Shown piece after piece: positions 15,628 to 23,361 of a stretch of DNA of 49,449 bases. Within the stretch, counting starts at the first letter, position 1, and each line of letters begins with the position of its first letter. The notes beneath the pieces are model-generated. The model was not told where the DNA came from, made no database searches, and saw only the letters and a program-made list of their open reading frames with translations. The translations under genes and the position numbers were made by a program. Source of the stretch: PVC group bacterium (GTDB lineage: Bacteria > Omnitrophota > Gorgyraeia > B26-G9); contig JAAEQR010000299.1 of NCBI GenBank assembly GCA_024231215.1, positions 1 through 49,449 of the forward strand, written 5' to 3'.

Positions 15628-15996
15628 TTATGGTGGTGGTTTTAAGTTCGGTGGTGGTGGTATGTAATTTGTTTTTGGTTTCAAGGGCGTTCGTTCTCTA
15701 TTCCTTTTTACCTCATCTTTCATCTCATCCGACACCTTTATTAACGCTAACCCTTGTTCAAATATTGATTTCAACTCCCCTAAAACCTGAGCTTTCGGAG
15801 AATTTCTCGTTTTCTTTACTACTAAATCTTTGGTAATTCTTTTAATTGGTTCAGATTTGTATGACATATGTCTGACAAATAAAAGGCTTCTAACATACTC
15901 AGACAGCTTCATGTCGGCTTTAGAGGCTTCTTCCTTTATTTTTGTCAGCTGTTCAGATGTGAGTCTAATGCTTAGTCTTTCATTTTTTGACGACAT
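15628..15996 (-). CDS. Ribbon-helix-helix DNA-binding protein
   Basis: 122 residues from the ATG at 15996 (GGAGAAAATTTATG). The N-terminal RLSIRLTSEQLTKIKEE plus KLSEYVRSLLF is a ribbon-helix-helix fold, which binds DNA as a dimer through the strand. The middle is a charged helix and the end is proline-rich (NYIPPPPNLKPPP). Such proteins are repressors or relaxosome accessories; here it is a candidate regulator of the viral promoters. Overlaps the FeoA-like gene by 17 bases. Confidence 0.75.
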   Translation of the reverse strand: MSSKNERLSIRLTSEQLTKIKEEASKADMKLSEYVRSLLFVRHMSYKSEPIKRITKDLVVKKTRNSPKAQVLGELKSIFEQGLALIKVSDEMKDEVKRNRERTPLKPKTNYIPPPPNLKPPP

Positions 15997-16216
15997 AAAT
16001 TTTCTCCGCCCTTCCTTGTCCAATAGTATATACACTTCCTTTCAGTTTTATCAATATCGGACCTTTCTTCTTACTGTTTTTATATTTCTTAATTTCAACG
16101 CTTTTATATAATCCTAATTGTACCATTCGTTGACTAAACCTTGTCCCGTCACTATTAATATCAACCACATAATAGTTGCCAGCAGGAACTTCAGATAGTT
16201 TATATATATTCTCCAT
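15980..16216 (-). CDS. Stand-alone FeoA/SH3-like domain protein
   Basis: 78 residues covering one FeoA domain: YKLSEVPAGNYYVVDI, then FSQRMVQLGLYKSVEIKKYK, GPILIKLKG and YTIGQGRAEKIYV. The spacing of the (R)-x-LGL and the final G-x-A-x-x-I/V matches FeoA and the C-terminal SH3 domain of DtxR-type regulators. In cells FeoA assists the ferrous iron transporter FeoB. No FeoB or DtxR DNA-binding part is present, so it may interfere with host iron transport or a metal-sensing repressor. The domain call is good, the role inferred. Confidence 0.7.
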   Translation of the reverse strand: MENIYKLSEVPAGNYYVVDINSDGTRFSQRMVQLGLYKSVEIKKYKNSKKKGPILIKLKGSVYTIGQGRAEKIYVVKK

Positions 16217-16252
16217 AATACTATAATAGCCTCGATTTAATAAAAATAAAAA

Positions 16253-16408
16253 TCATTTGTTTAAGAATTCTTTATTCAATGCGCTAATGAAATCCTTATA
16301 CGTGTCGCATAAATACCAATTCCCATCATTACACATCCAACCTCCAACATTACCAGTACAATCCTTTTCTGTCAAGGGACATCTATCACCGTCGCTTACA
16401 ATCCACAT
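16253..16408 (-). CDS. 51-residue cysteine-containing protein
   Basis: MWIVSDGDRCPLTEKDC starts the protein; WMCNDGNWYLCDTY follows. Four cysteines suggest metal binding. The start overlaps the upstream stop as TAATG at 16408. Confidence 0.6.
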   Translation of the reverse strand: MWIVSDGDRCPLTEKDCTGNVGGWMCNDGNWYLCDTYKDFISALNKEFLNK

Positions 16409-16548
16409 TATAGTTTAGGTAGGTTTTTTATTAGGAACATCTTACCACATTTTTTACACGATAAAGTGAAGGCGCTTGCTCTGGTATCGTATTTGGAGAT
16501 TGTTGTCTCTCCACATTCACAAACATATATAAAGGTCATTTTGTTCAT
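16408..16548 (-). CDS. 46-residue zinc-ribbon protein
   Basis: Begins MNKMTFIYVCECGETTISKY and contains LSCKKCGKMFLI: CxC and CxxC pairs of a ribbon. It overlaps both neighbours at start and stop. Function unknown. Confidence 0.6.
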   Translation of the reverse strand: MNKMTFIYVCECGETTISKYDTRASAFTLSCKKCGKMFLIKNLPKL

Positions 16549-16934
16549 AACATTCGCTCCAATTTATCCTTTTCTTTTAACATCTCTTCGTATTTTCGTT
16601 TGGTCTCGGAAAACATATCGCTCTCCACTCGCTCATAAGCCCTTTTATAACCCTTTAAGTAATTATTTACGGCTGTGAGTAGTGTACGATGATTTAGATT
16701 GGTTTGTTTTGTTCTGGTACTGGCGGTACTTTTCGGTACTTTTATTGGTACTTTTGGTACTATTTTGGTACTTATAGGTACTTTCGGTTTAGTAGGTTGT
16801 TTCTTCTGTTCTACGATGTTTTTATCACAAACTTTAATTTGCGCCTTACAATCTTTATTAGAACAATTAACCTTTTTATTCCCTATCTTATATGGGCGTA
16901 TGGTATCGCATTTAGGACATTTAATCTTTGTCAA
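16545..16934 (-). CDS. Zinc-ribbon protein with Lys-Val-Pro repeat linker
   Basis: 129 residues: an N-terminal ribbon (KCPKCDTIRPYKIG...CSNKDCKAQI), a low-complexity linker of repeating K-V-P-I units (residues about 50-75), then a charged helical end (YKRAYERVESDMFSETKRKYEE). The linker is coded by imperfect tandem GGTACTTT-like units on the plus strand near 16717-16790. It may tether a nucleic-acid-binding ribbon to a coiled coil. Unknown role. Confidence 0.6.
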   Translation of the reverse strand: MTKIKCPKCDTIRPYKIGNKKVNCSNKDCKAQIKVCDKNIVEQKKQPTKPKVPISTKIVPKVPIKVPKSTASTRTKQTNLNHRTLLTAVNNYLKGYKRAYERVESDMFSETKRKYEEMLKEKDKLERML

Positions 16935-17154
16935 TCTTACTCACTTCCATTAATTCTTTTTTTAACCGATTCCATCTCCATATTTCTTCTTCCAGACTTT
17001 CGGCATAACATCTATCGCAGAAGAATTGATTATCAATACAATTACCATATTCCGTAGGGAATGTTCTTAAATCACCGTCTTTATCTACATCCCATCTGGT
17101 CCAAACTAACTGCCAATTTACCGTGGCTTCATTACTACATTTACTACACTTCAT
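16921..17154 (-). CDS. Zinc-finger protein
   Basis: 77 residues starting at the ATG at 17154 (MKCSKCSNEATVNW), which overlaps the upstream stop as ATGA and has GGAGAG upstream. The longer frame from 17184 would only re-read the neighbour. A second pair, FFCDRCYAESLEEE, completes a CxxC-CxxC site with a 40-residue insert. Confidence 0.65.
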   Translation of the reverse strand: MKCSKCSNEATVNWQLVWTRWDVDKDGDLRTFPTEYGNCIDNQFFCDRCYAESLEEEIWRWNRLKKELMEVSKIDKD

Positions 17155-17318
17155 TGTTTTACCACTCTCCTCTCTATCTGCCATAATAATGAAATCTCTG
17201 ACTCTGGCATGTCTGGGTGGTCTACCATTATCCGTATTGCGTTATATATTCTTTTCGCCACCTCTTCGTCTTTAGTGTATATTTGTAAATTAAACTCAAA
17301 ATAACCATATTCATTCAT
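17151..17318 (-). CDS. 55-residue hypothetical protein
   Basis: Alternating strand and helix (begins MNEYGYFEFNLQIYTKDEEV, then RIYNAIRIMVDHPDM), reminiscent of a small alpha/beta fold. Its stop forms ATGA with the next gene. No family recognised. Confidence 0.6.
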   Translation of the reverse strand: MNEYGYFEFNLQIYTKDEEVAKRIYNAIRIMVDHPDMPESEISLLWQIERRVVKQ

Positions 17319-17325
17319 TCCGGTA

Positions 17326-17580
17326 TCATCCTCCTTTTTTCAATTTGTTTTTTAAATATTCATCTGTACTAAACCAACAACTATAATTACCCTCGTTCAT
17401 TGTTTCACATACAGAGTTAACATTATCACACCCAGAACAACTTGTTTTATCGTCTTTTATCCAATCACAATATCCACAAATTCCATCGTTTCCATACCCA
17501 TCTAAGAAAAAGGCATCGATGTAATCTCCTATTTCACAAGGACAGGTCCTATCTTTTAATATTTTATTTAGTTTGTTCAT
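17326..17580 (-). CDS. 84-residue cysteine-rich protein
   Basis: Nine cysteines: CPCEIG, GICGYCDW, SCSGCDNVNSVC and CWF. This is enough for two metal sites or a cluster. Basic C-terminus (KNKLKKGG). Overlaps the upstream gene by 4 bases (ATGA). Function unknown. Confidence 0.6.
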   Translation of the reverse strand: MNKLNKILKDRTCPCEIGDYIDAFFLDGYGNDGICGYCDWIKDDKTSCSGCDNVNSVCETMNEGNYSCWFSTDEYLKNKLKKGG

Positions 17581-17858
17581 TCTTCAATCAACTCCCAATC
17601 GTCGCCATCTTTATTCTTTCCACTACCCATTTCATCAATCATCAATTGAAATATATTATCCCAGTCGTCTTCTTTCATAAATTTCTCATATAATACATCT
17701 AATCGCTCCATCTCGTCAAGGAACATTCTTATCGACCTTATTACCTCTCCAAGCTCCATGTCTTCTACAAAGGCTTTTGATTCGTTAGTCATTATCATGA
17801 ACATGGCCGTGATTAGAGCGACAGCTTCCTGTGCCGTATATTCTTTCCATTTCCTCAT
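17577..17858 (-). CDS. 93-residue helical acidic protein
   Basis: All-helical prediction, strongly acidic C-terminal half (MKEDDWDNIFQLMIDEM). No cysteines, unlike its neighbours. Overlaps both neighbours by 4 bases. Not recognised. Confidence 0.6.
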   Translation of the reverse strand: MRKWKEYTAQEAVALITAMFMIMTNESKAFVEDMELGEVIRSIRMFLDEMERLDVLYEKFMKEDDWDNIFQLMIDEMGSGKNKDGDDWELIEE

Positions 17859-18538
17859 TTATCCCACCTTATATCTTGTTCTACTCCATTTACCACTATA
17901 TTACCTTTTATTCTATAATCGGTGGTCGAGTAATTTTTTATGATATATCTCATTAAATCTTTTAACATTTTATACTCGTTTACTTCCGTTTTGAATTCGA
18001 TTTTTATATTTTTAATGTCTTCTATTTCTTTCGTTTTTAACACCTCGTATGTATATGAATTATACTCTTTTAATAAACCCTCTTTTAAAAATCGTCTAAT
18101 GAATGTTGATATTCTATACCGTATGGCTCTGAAGAGTTCTTCGTGTGGTAATGAGGAGTTTCTATCAAAGTTTATATGGCTTAAGAAATCTGAATATATA
18201 TTTCTTCTTGACACATATTTCTTATCCTTAATATAAGTAAGAAACCATTCCTTTATACTCCTGTTATTCAAGGCGTTGTATTGTTTGGTTGATAAGACAA
18301 ATTTATGCTCCTCTCTCTTCATTTCAAGTTCGTTCTTATATCCTTTCCCTTCGCTATAAATACAATGTTCGTTCGATGTATATTTGGTTGATTTGTAATT
18401 CCATTTCTTTTTTACTCTATCCCTATAAATCTCCATCACTCTTTTAGGAGTAATATTGTATTTACGAGCAACAACCGAACGCTGAATACCAACATTCAAA
18501 TCTTCTGTTATTCTATTCAACAAATCCTCGCTTTCCAT
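17855..18538 (-). CDS. Helix-turn-helix protein, putative regulator
   Basis: 227 residues. The N-terminal 45 residues form a helix-turn-helix: RSVVARKYNITPKRVMEIYRD, with a basic recognition helix. The middle has a long helical, arginine-rich block (LFRAIRYRISTFIRRFLKEGLL) that resembles a winged-helix domain. DNA binding is likely; it could be the repressor or activator of the inverted-repeat promoters (inference). Gene ends overlap neighbours by 1-4 bases. Confidence 0.5.
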   Translation of the reverse strand: MESEDLLNRITEDLNVGIQRSVVARKYNITPKRVMEIYRDRVKKKWNYKSTKYTSNEHCIYSEGKGYKNELEMKREEHKFVLSTKQYNALNNRSIKEWFLTYIKDKKYVSRRNIYSDFLSHINFDRNSSLPHEELFRAIRYRISTFIRRFLKEGLLKEYNSYTYEVLKTKEIEDIKNIKIEFKTEVNEYKMLKDLMRYIIKNYSTTDYRIKGNIVVNGVEQDIRWDK

Positions 18539-18789
18539 TATCCACCTAAGTTTGAATAGAAGTACTTGTTTATCTCTTTTAGCTGGTAGAATTTATTGAA
18601 TGTGGTAATATCGTGGATGCCATCACCCATAGCCACAATACCTACCCTACCATCAACATCTATACAACCAATAAAGGATATTTGGTTTTTATTGCGTCTT
18701 AAAATGTGTCGCAACTTTCGTTCATAAACCATATAATCCTTTACTCTACAAGGATAAAACACTCCATCGTCGTTTTTTATTCTTTTCAT
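18538..18789 (-). CDS. 83-residue hypothetical protein
   Basis: Basic N-terminal half (KLRHILRRNKNQ) and strand-rich middle (FIGCIDVDGRVGIVAMGDG). No family recognised. Translationally linked to both neighbours by overlaps. Confidence 0.55.
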   Translation of the reverse strand: MKRIKNDDGVFYPCRVKDYMVYERKLRHILRRNKNQISFIGCIDVDGRVGIVAMGDGIHDITTFNKFYQLKEINKYFYSNLGG

Positions 18790-18980
18790 TTTATTACCTC
18801 CGTTTTTAATTCAGTTAAATTTGTTTCTTCTATTGTTCGTGTTCTTATAACGATTATTTTATACTTACCATTTGGTGTAAATTGGGCGTGAAAATAGACT
18901 ATCCCATCTTTTATCAGTAAGTCTTTATATTCTTCAAATTTATATGTTGCTCCGCATTTTTGTTTTATGTAATATGTCAT
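18786..18980 (-). CDS. 64-residue strand-rich protein
   Basis: Short beta-rich protein (IVYFHAQFTPNGKYKIIVIRTRTI). It resembles a small barrel fold but no family is recognised. Overlaps neighbours by 4 bases on each side. Confidence 0.55.
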   Translation of the reverse strand: MTYYIKQKCGATYKFEEYKDLLIKDGIVYFHAQFTPNGKYKIIVIRTRTIEETNLTELKTEVIK

Positions 18981-19312
18981 GTGTACCTCCCTCGTTCTAT
19001 TAATAGTTTTAGATTCTTTATTAGTTTTTTATCTATACTTGTTAACATGCCAGCACCAACACCATCTTTACATCGTATATATGATTCAATACCACAATTC
19101 ATGTTGCCGAAATGTCTCGATTTTCCAGAGTAGTTTTCTATATCGTTGCCACTCAAACCCGAATCAGTTAACGGACATGAGAAATTCTTTTTATTCCATT
19201 GAACAATCCAATGTACAAGAAAGGATAAGGGAACAGGATAATCCCATTCCAACTTCAATAGTCTACACATGTCAGCCAACGCTTCGTATTTGTATATTTT
19301 TACCTCATCCAT
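18977..19312 (-). CDS. 111-residue hypothetical protein
   Basis: Begins with a helix (YKYEALADMCRLLKLEW) and contains NFSCPLTDSGLSGNDIENY and NCGIESYIRCKDGVG. The antisense frame over the same bases is equally long but out of place; the minus-strand frame fits the overlapping gene chain. Unknown role. Confidence 0.55.
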   Translation of the reverse strand: MDEVKIYKYEALADMCRLLKLEWDYPVPLSFLVHWIVQWNKKNFSCPLTDSGLSGNDIENYSGKSRHFGNMNCGIESYIRCKDGVGAGMLTSIDKKLIKNLKLLIERGRYT

Positions 19313-19314
19313 GA

Positions 19315-19761
19315 TTAATCAATCAACTCCTCTTCTATGAATTTAGCCAATATTAAACACGTTATTAGTCTTAGGAATCCATTGTTTGTATATCTTTTGT
19401 TTATTGGAATATCTCTCTGATTCACATGTTCCCACTTTCTACGCCACGATGTTCTTGAGTTTTGTTCTATACCTAACCAGAAATAGCTTCTTGGACACGA
19501 ATCTCCACAGAAATCACATTCGCCATCACACTCATCTCTATACTCGTCATCACAGTCTTCACATCCTAAACCAAACAAACACTCTTCATATGAGTTATCA
19601 AACAAATCACAAGGACATAATAGCTCCATTTGTTTTATTACTCTTACCCAATCCCTGAGTTCGTTTTGATTGAATGTGTTTTCTGATTCATAGTGTTTAA
19701 ACTCATCAATAAAATTGCCTAATCTAATATATTTATCCCTTATGCTTACCAATTCCACCAC
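19315..19761 (-). CDS. 148-residue cysteine-rich protein
   Basis: A dense cluster in the middle: CPCDLFDNSYEECLFGLGCEDCDDEYR and CDGECDFCGDSCP are present in sequence (each counted separately), about eleven cysteines in 45 residues. Flanks are helical. Could bind several metal ions. No homology recognised. Confidence 0.55.
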   Translation of the reverse strand: MVELVSIRDKYIRLGNFIDEFKHYESENTFNQNELRDWVRVIKQMELLCPCDLFDNSYEECLFGLGCEDCDDEYRDECDGECDFCGDSCPRSYFWLGIEQNSRTSWRRKWEHVNQRDIPINKRYTNNGFLRLITCLILAKFIEEELID

Positions 19762-19880
19762 CTCGTATCTCCAAATGTTTTATTTAACCAATCCATTGCC
19801 GTGTTAGTTATAGTGTAGACATCAGTATATTCTGTTTGTTCATATTCAAATTTTAAATCGTTTGCGTCTAATTCAATCAT
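19746..19880 (-). CDS. 44-residue hypothetical protein
   Basis: Starts MIELDANDLKFEYEQ and ends with a tryptophan-rich tail (TFGDTRWWNW). It overlaps the next gene start by 16 bases and the upstream gene by 8. Supported by its fit in the chain. Confidence 0.5.
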   Translation of the reverse strand: MIELDANDLKFEYEQTEYTDVYTITNTAMDWLNKTFGDTRWWNW

Positions 19881-20073
19881 CTTCCTCCTCCTCCTTCATT
19901 CTTATCCATACCTCCATTGTGAGAACTTTACGCTTCACATCCATCAGGATTTTAAACACATGGTCCATCTGGCTTATTAACATATTTATATATTCTCGAT
20001 TGGTGGTTATGTTATTACTTACAAACTCTTCTAATTCTTCCAAATCTTCTTGTGTTATTTTTACATCATCCAT
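19873..20073 (-). CDS. 66-residue coiled-coil protein
   Basis: Start at the ATG at 20073, with GGTGA eight bases upstream; the longer frame begins at a GTG within that site. Helical, acidic (EDLEELEEFVSNN; MKEEEEDD tail). Unknown. Confidence 0.55.
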   Translation of the reverse strand: MDDVKITQEDLEELEEFVSNNITTNREYINMLISQMDHVFKILMDVKRKVLTMEVWIRMKEEEEDD

Positions 20074-20239
20074 CTTCTTCTTCACCCTCTATTTGTTTTA
20101 TTACCATATCGGCTTTATCGTCTATTTGTTGTATCAATTCGGGACAACCTTCGAGTATATAGTGTGCTATATTTCTATAAACATTCGCTAAACCGATACG
20201 GGATTCTTTTCCTAATATTTTTGCTTCTTCTTTATTCAT
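20066..20239 (-). CDS. 57-residue helical acidic protein
   Basis: Start at the second Met (20239), with GGAG nine bases upstream; an ATG at 20248 is too close to that site. Helical sequence (NVYRNIAHYILEGCPELIQQ) and acidic end. Unknown. Confidence 0.5.
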   Translation of the reverse strand: MNKEEAKILGKESRIGLANVYRNIAHYILEGCPELIQQIDDKADMVIKQIEGEEEDG

Positions 20240-20240
20240 A

Positions 20241-20405
20241 TCAATCATCTCCTTTTAATTTAGCAATTGTTTTTCTAAAACCAGATTGATAACCAACAGC
20301 CCAATTAATAAGTATTGCGTCGTTTGTTTTTTGTCCTTCTCTTTCAAACGATTTATACATCATAATTTGGCTTTCTAACCATTTTATTAGTTTTCTTTTC
20401 CTCAT
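20241..20405 (-). CDS. 54-residue basic protein
   Basis: Starts MRKRKLIKWLESQIMMYKSF and contains INWAVGYQSGFRKTI. CGGAGGTAATGGTATG provides the ribosome-binding site. A phage-like small family (GxxxGF(R)x motif) is suspected but not confirmed. Confidence 0.55.
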   Translation of the reverse strand: MRKRKLIKWLESQIMMYKSFEREGQKTNDAILINWAVGYQSGFRKTIAKLKGDD

Positions 20406-20746
20406 ACCATTACCTCCGTTATTTCTTTATTTGTATCTATACTTAAATAATAATGTGTATGAATTTCGCAAGTACCATCTTTAAACACGTGTATATGATA
20501 AGCACTCCCATTCCATATTTTACCCTCTCGTGAATCTTTATTGTATAGATGAGCCGTGAATAGAATTTCTCTATTACGGAATTCATAACCCTTATCATCT
20601 ATTCCTCTAACTGAAAAATTCGTTTCATATAAAAAATGTCTGAATCTATCAGCGTCATATAAGCCATGCGTTATTATGTGTTTGTTTATAATTATGGCAT
20701 GTCTTCCATCGTCATATTTAATTATTCTCATTTTTATCGTTCTCAT
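20402..20746 (-). CDS. 114-residue hypothetical protein
   Basis: Start chosen at the ATG at 20746, about 28 bases after a TATA box; the frame extends further upstream but over that box and over the neighbouring gene's end. Strand-rich with several histidines (GRHAIIINKHIITHGLYD; HIHVFKDGTCEIHTHYY). No family recognised. Confidence 0.55.
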   Translation of the reverse strand: MRTIKMRIIKYDDGRHAIIINKHIITHGLYDADRFRHFLYETNFSVRGIDDKGYEFRNREILFTAHLYNKDSREGKIWNGSAYHIHVFKDGTCEIHTHYYLSIDTNKEITEVMV

Positions 20747-20765
20747 TTTTATAGTGGTATTTTTA

Positions 20766-20782
20766 ATATAAATATATATAAG
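20766..20782 (-). promoter_or_regulatory. TATA-box promoter for the gene ending at 20402
   Basis: CTTATATATATTTATATT on the minus strand lies about 25-30 bases before the ATG at 20746, suggesting a nearly leaderless transcript. It marks a new transcription unit inside the minus cluster. Confidence 0.5.
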
Positions 20783-20795
20783 AAAAAATAATTTC

Positions 20796-20933
20796 TTATT
20801 GTAGTAAATGTTTAATTGGATTACTCCAACCACATTCACAAATTTTGTTTGTTGGATTCATTGGTAAACCACATTCATAACACTCGAATCCTCCGATTAA
20901 AGCTAAATCTAATAACTCGTCTAAATCTTCCAT
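20796..20933 (-). CDS. 45-residue zinc-ribbon protein
   Basis: FECYECGLPMNP and KICECGWSNP give two cysteine pairs. The start overlaps the end of the large zinc-finger gene upstream. A minimal ribbon of unknown function. Confidence 0.65.
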   Translation of the reverse strand: MEDLDELLDLALIGGFECYECGLPMNPTNKICECGWSNPIKHLLQ

Positions 20934-21865
20934 CGGAATAATCCCGCCTCTTTTAGTATCTTAGTGAATACCTTAGTAGCACACTCTTCACAGTATAACC
21001 ATCCATCAATATTAATCATGTTTTCCTCGAAATGATACTTACCACACCCACTCTCTTCACAGTAGTAAGCTACCTCATCTCTACATTGTACACATAATGG
21101 TACTGTATCAATAACATCACATGAATCTACATGATACCAACATTCACACTCTTCACAGTAAAAATAATTATCGTGTTCAACACAGTCTTCACATAGTGTT
21201 ATACCAGAATCCTCTACATATACTGTTTTATCAGAAGGATAATATTCCTCACAGTTTTCACAATATAAATAATTATCTAAACAACTATCACAGATATGTG
21301 AATCCTCACAATCAATATATGCTCCACTCTCCTGGTCATACGATGTACCACAATTATCACAGTACCTAATCGTGCGCATGTTTATTGTCTCGTAGTTATC
21401 ATTCCGTGCTTCCCTATATTTAGTAAAATCTTTATATCCATTAGGTGTTGGTAATTTTAGACTATCCAAATGAATAGGACAACCAGAATGATAATACGCT
21501 TCTGTTCCTTTACCAGCATAATGAGTTCTACCATCGGTCATTATCCAATGTCCTAACTCTCTAAAAACCTTATCCATATCTTCAATAAATTGATTTCCAA
21601 TTACAGCTAACACTCTAAAAAATGTGCCCTGTAAATATTGAGTTTGTAATCCATCGTTATGTGTGAACTTCCTACCATCGATTTCTGTCGTGCCTAAGAC
21701 ATTAACATACTCGTCATTGTCTTCTAAATCATCTTCCCAGAAATCCATCTCAGCATATTCATTATCAGGATTCAGCATACAATCTTCTGAACCAGCTATG
21801 AGAACAGCGTGTAAACAAGCACACGCAACCTCACAAATCGTACCTTTCTTTTCTTCTTCACTCAT
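20921..21865 (-). CDS. Multi-zinc-finger (LIM/treble-clef-like) protein
   Basis: 314 residues. The N-terminal half (1-165) is an acidic mixed domain with isolated cysteines. The C-terminal half is a string of CxxC pairs spaced 12-22 residues apart: YCDNCGTSYD, ICDSCLDNYLYCENCEEYY, LCEDCVEHDNYFYCEECECWY, LCVQCRDE, YCEESGCGKY and LYCEECATK. The arrangement recalls LIM or RING-like fingers used for protein binding. The pattern also resembles fingers in phage proteins of unknown role. The function is open; it could bind host proteins. Confidence 0.65.
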   Translation of the reverse strand: MSEEEKKGTICEVACACLHAVLIAGSEDCMLNPDNEYAEMDFWEDDLEDNDEYVNVLGTTEIDGRKFTHNDGLQTQYLQGTFFRVLAVIGNQFIEDMDKVFRELGHWIMTDGRTHYAGKGTEAYYHSGCPIHLDSLKLPTPNGYKDFTKYREARNDNYETINMRTIRYCDNCGTSYDQESGAYIDCEDSHICDSCLDNYLYCENCEEYYPSDKTVYVEDSGITLCEDCVEHDNYFYCEECECWYHVDSCDVIDTVPLCVQCRDEVAYYCEESGCGKYHFEENMINIDGWLYCEECATKVFTKILKEAGLFRWKI

Positions 21866-21946
21866 TCTATTTCACTATTTTGTTTTATTTTATTCTATTT
21901 GGTGCGTGTATCAAAAAAACGATTTGTTTAATTATTATACCACCAA

Positions 21947-22117
21947 TTATTTACTATCATTCGATTCTATTATCAAATCTAAGTCAAGGTTTATCTCAAT
22001 ATCTACACCATTAAGAGCCTTCCTAATCACATCAAATATTTCTTCCGACTCAAGTATTATCTCAGATATTGTATCCTTTAACGACTCGTCATCCAACGAT
22101 ATTTTTATACTCACCAT
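21947..22117 (-). CDS. 56-residue hypothetical protein
   Basis: Begins MVSIKISLDDESLKDTISE; a beta strand, helix and strand pattern with an acidic end. Resembles small phage proteins made of one helix pair. About 80 AT-rich bases lie between it and the zinc-finger gene start at 21865. Confidence 0.55.
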   Translation of the reverse strand: MVSIKISLDDESLKDTISEIILESEEIFDVIRKALNGVDIEINLDLDLIIESNDSK

Positions 22118-22120
22118 GTT

Positions 22121-22435
22121 TTATTTCACCTCGTGTATTAATGAACCAATCATGTTTATTGCTATTTCTCGATAATCTACATGTTCAATTACATATTGTA
22201 GTAAATCGGAATAGACATTCGTTTCTTTATTTAACGGATTATCGCTTTCAATAATCTCTTTTATATAATCCGCTAACCTCACTTCAGGCTTTAACTCAAT
22301 CCCTTGAATGTATTCGGGATTGTTTACAAACTCTTTAGCCTTTTCCATTAAGTGAAAATACGAGCTTGCTTCATTGACAAGCCATAAATTCACGGACCAT
22401 GTAGGATAATTTGTCCATCCATTACATTTCTTCAT
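22121..22435 (-). CDS. DUF7249-like phage protein
   Basis: 104 residues opening with KCNGWTNYPTWSVNLWLVNE, the hallmark of a small family common in phages and archaeal viruses. The rest is helical. Standard leader GAGGTAAAATAAAATG. Function unknown in the family. Confidence 0.65.
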   Translation of the reverse strand: MKKCNGWTNYPTWSVNLWLVNEASSYFHLMEKAKEFVNNPEYIQGIELKPEVRLADYIKEIIESDNPLNKETNVYSDLLQYVIEHVDYREIAINMIGSLIHEVK

Positions 22436-22449
22436 TTTATTTTACCTCG

Positions 22450-22605
22450 TTAATATTGGTCGTCAATCCAAAATAGGCGTTCAAAAATCAACCCAGCACC
22501 GCAAGAACAAAATTTTAATTCAATTTCCTTATCTTCATCTATTTCTAATAGAGAAGCTTCTCTACAACCTGGTCTATAGCACGACACTTTATATCTAATT
22601 TTCAT
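22450..22605 (-). CDS. 51-residue zinc-ribbon protein
   Basis: KVSCYRPGCREASLLEI followed by LKFCSCGAGLIF: two cysteine pairs with a strand-rich spacer. Leader GGAGGTAAAATAAAATG. Unknown function. Confidence 0.65.
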   Translation of the reverse strand: MKIRYKVSCYRPGCREASLLEIDEDKEIELKFCSCGAGLIFERLFWIDDQY

Positions 22606-22624
22606 TTTATTTTACCTCCATTAT

Positions 22625-22792
22625 TTACACACCACCACATTTTGAATCACATTGTTCGCAATTATCTACACATGTTAGATTACATTTATTACAATCAACC
22701 ATGCCACCACTTTCACGCCTACACTCAAAACAAATCATTTGTCGTTCCGTGTCGGGGTCTGGATAAGGGATAAACCCTAAATAATCATCCAT
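22625..22792 (-). CDS. 55-residue cysteine-rich protein
   Basis: Ten cysteines in the second half: ICFECRRESGG, DCNKCNLTCVDNCEQC and SKCGG. Looks like a double metal site or small knuckle. Unknown. Confidence 0.6.
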   Translation of the reverse strand: MDDYLGFIPYPDPDTERQMICFECRRESGGMVDCNKCNLTCVDNCEQCDSKCGGV

Positions 22793-22793
22793 T

Positions 22794-23342
22794 TTATTGT
22801 TCACGCTCCTTGATGTATAGGGATATGTGATGTTCTAATCCCATTCCGCTTGAGTCTATATTCACGATTACTAAGTTTGTTTCTTGTAATTCATCGAATA
22901 TTTCCTCCACTCGTTCATAAGATTCTTTACTCCTACAGAAATAAGAGCCGTGTTTATTGAATCCCGCTTCCGACAAATCAGAGTAGTTAAAGAAATCCCC
23001 CTCTTTAAACAATTTCATTCCTTCAGATAACCACTCTGTTTGTAGACATTCCACGCAATACATTTCACAATCTTCTTCATCGTAGCGCATGTTTATTCGC
23101 ATTCCATTACTATAAGATATTTCACGATAACACGCTCCACACATGGCAACATCATAATAACCTTCTCGTTCTACTTGTTCATTACATTTATTACACAATT
23201 TAAACGAGTAAGGTTCTACATCAAAGGGACTTGTATAATACTCGTGTTCATGAATCCCTTTATCATCACACCAATCACATGTTTCCATGTTATCGATGTA
23301 CTCAGTGAGATTTTTCCATTGTTCAGTTATTTGTTTGTTCAT
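22794..23342 (-). CDS. 182-residue zinc-finger protein
   Basis: MNKQITEQWKNLTEYIDN starts the protein. Cysteine pairs: ETCDWCDDKG, KLCNKCNEQ, AMCGACYREI and YCVECLQTEW, giving two interleaved sites in the first 120 residues. The C-terminal third is an alpha/beta domain without cysteines. Function unknown. Confidence 0.6.
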   Translation of the reverse strand: MNKQITEQWKNLTEYIDNMETCDWCDDKGIHEHEYYTSPFDVEPYSFKLCNKCNEQVEREGYYDVAMCGACYREISYSNGMRINMRYDEEDCEMYCVECLQTEWLSEGMKLFKEGDFFNYSDLSEAGFNKHGSYFCRSKESYERVEEIFDELQETNLVIVNIDSSGMGLEHHISLYIKEREQ

Positions 23343-23361
23343 TTTAGTTTACCTATTTTGT

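Noticed and set aside
18979-19314. 111-residue plus-strand frame opposite the gene at 18977-19312
   Set aside because: Exact antisense shadow; the minus-strand frame fits the overlapping gene chain.
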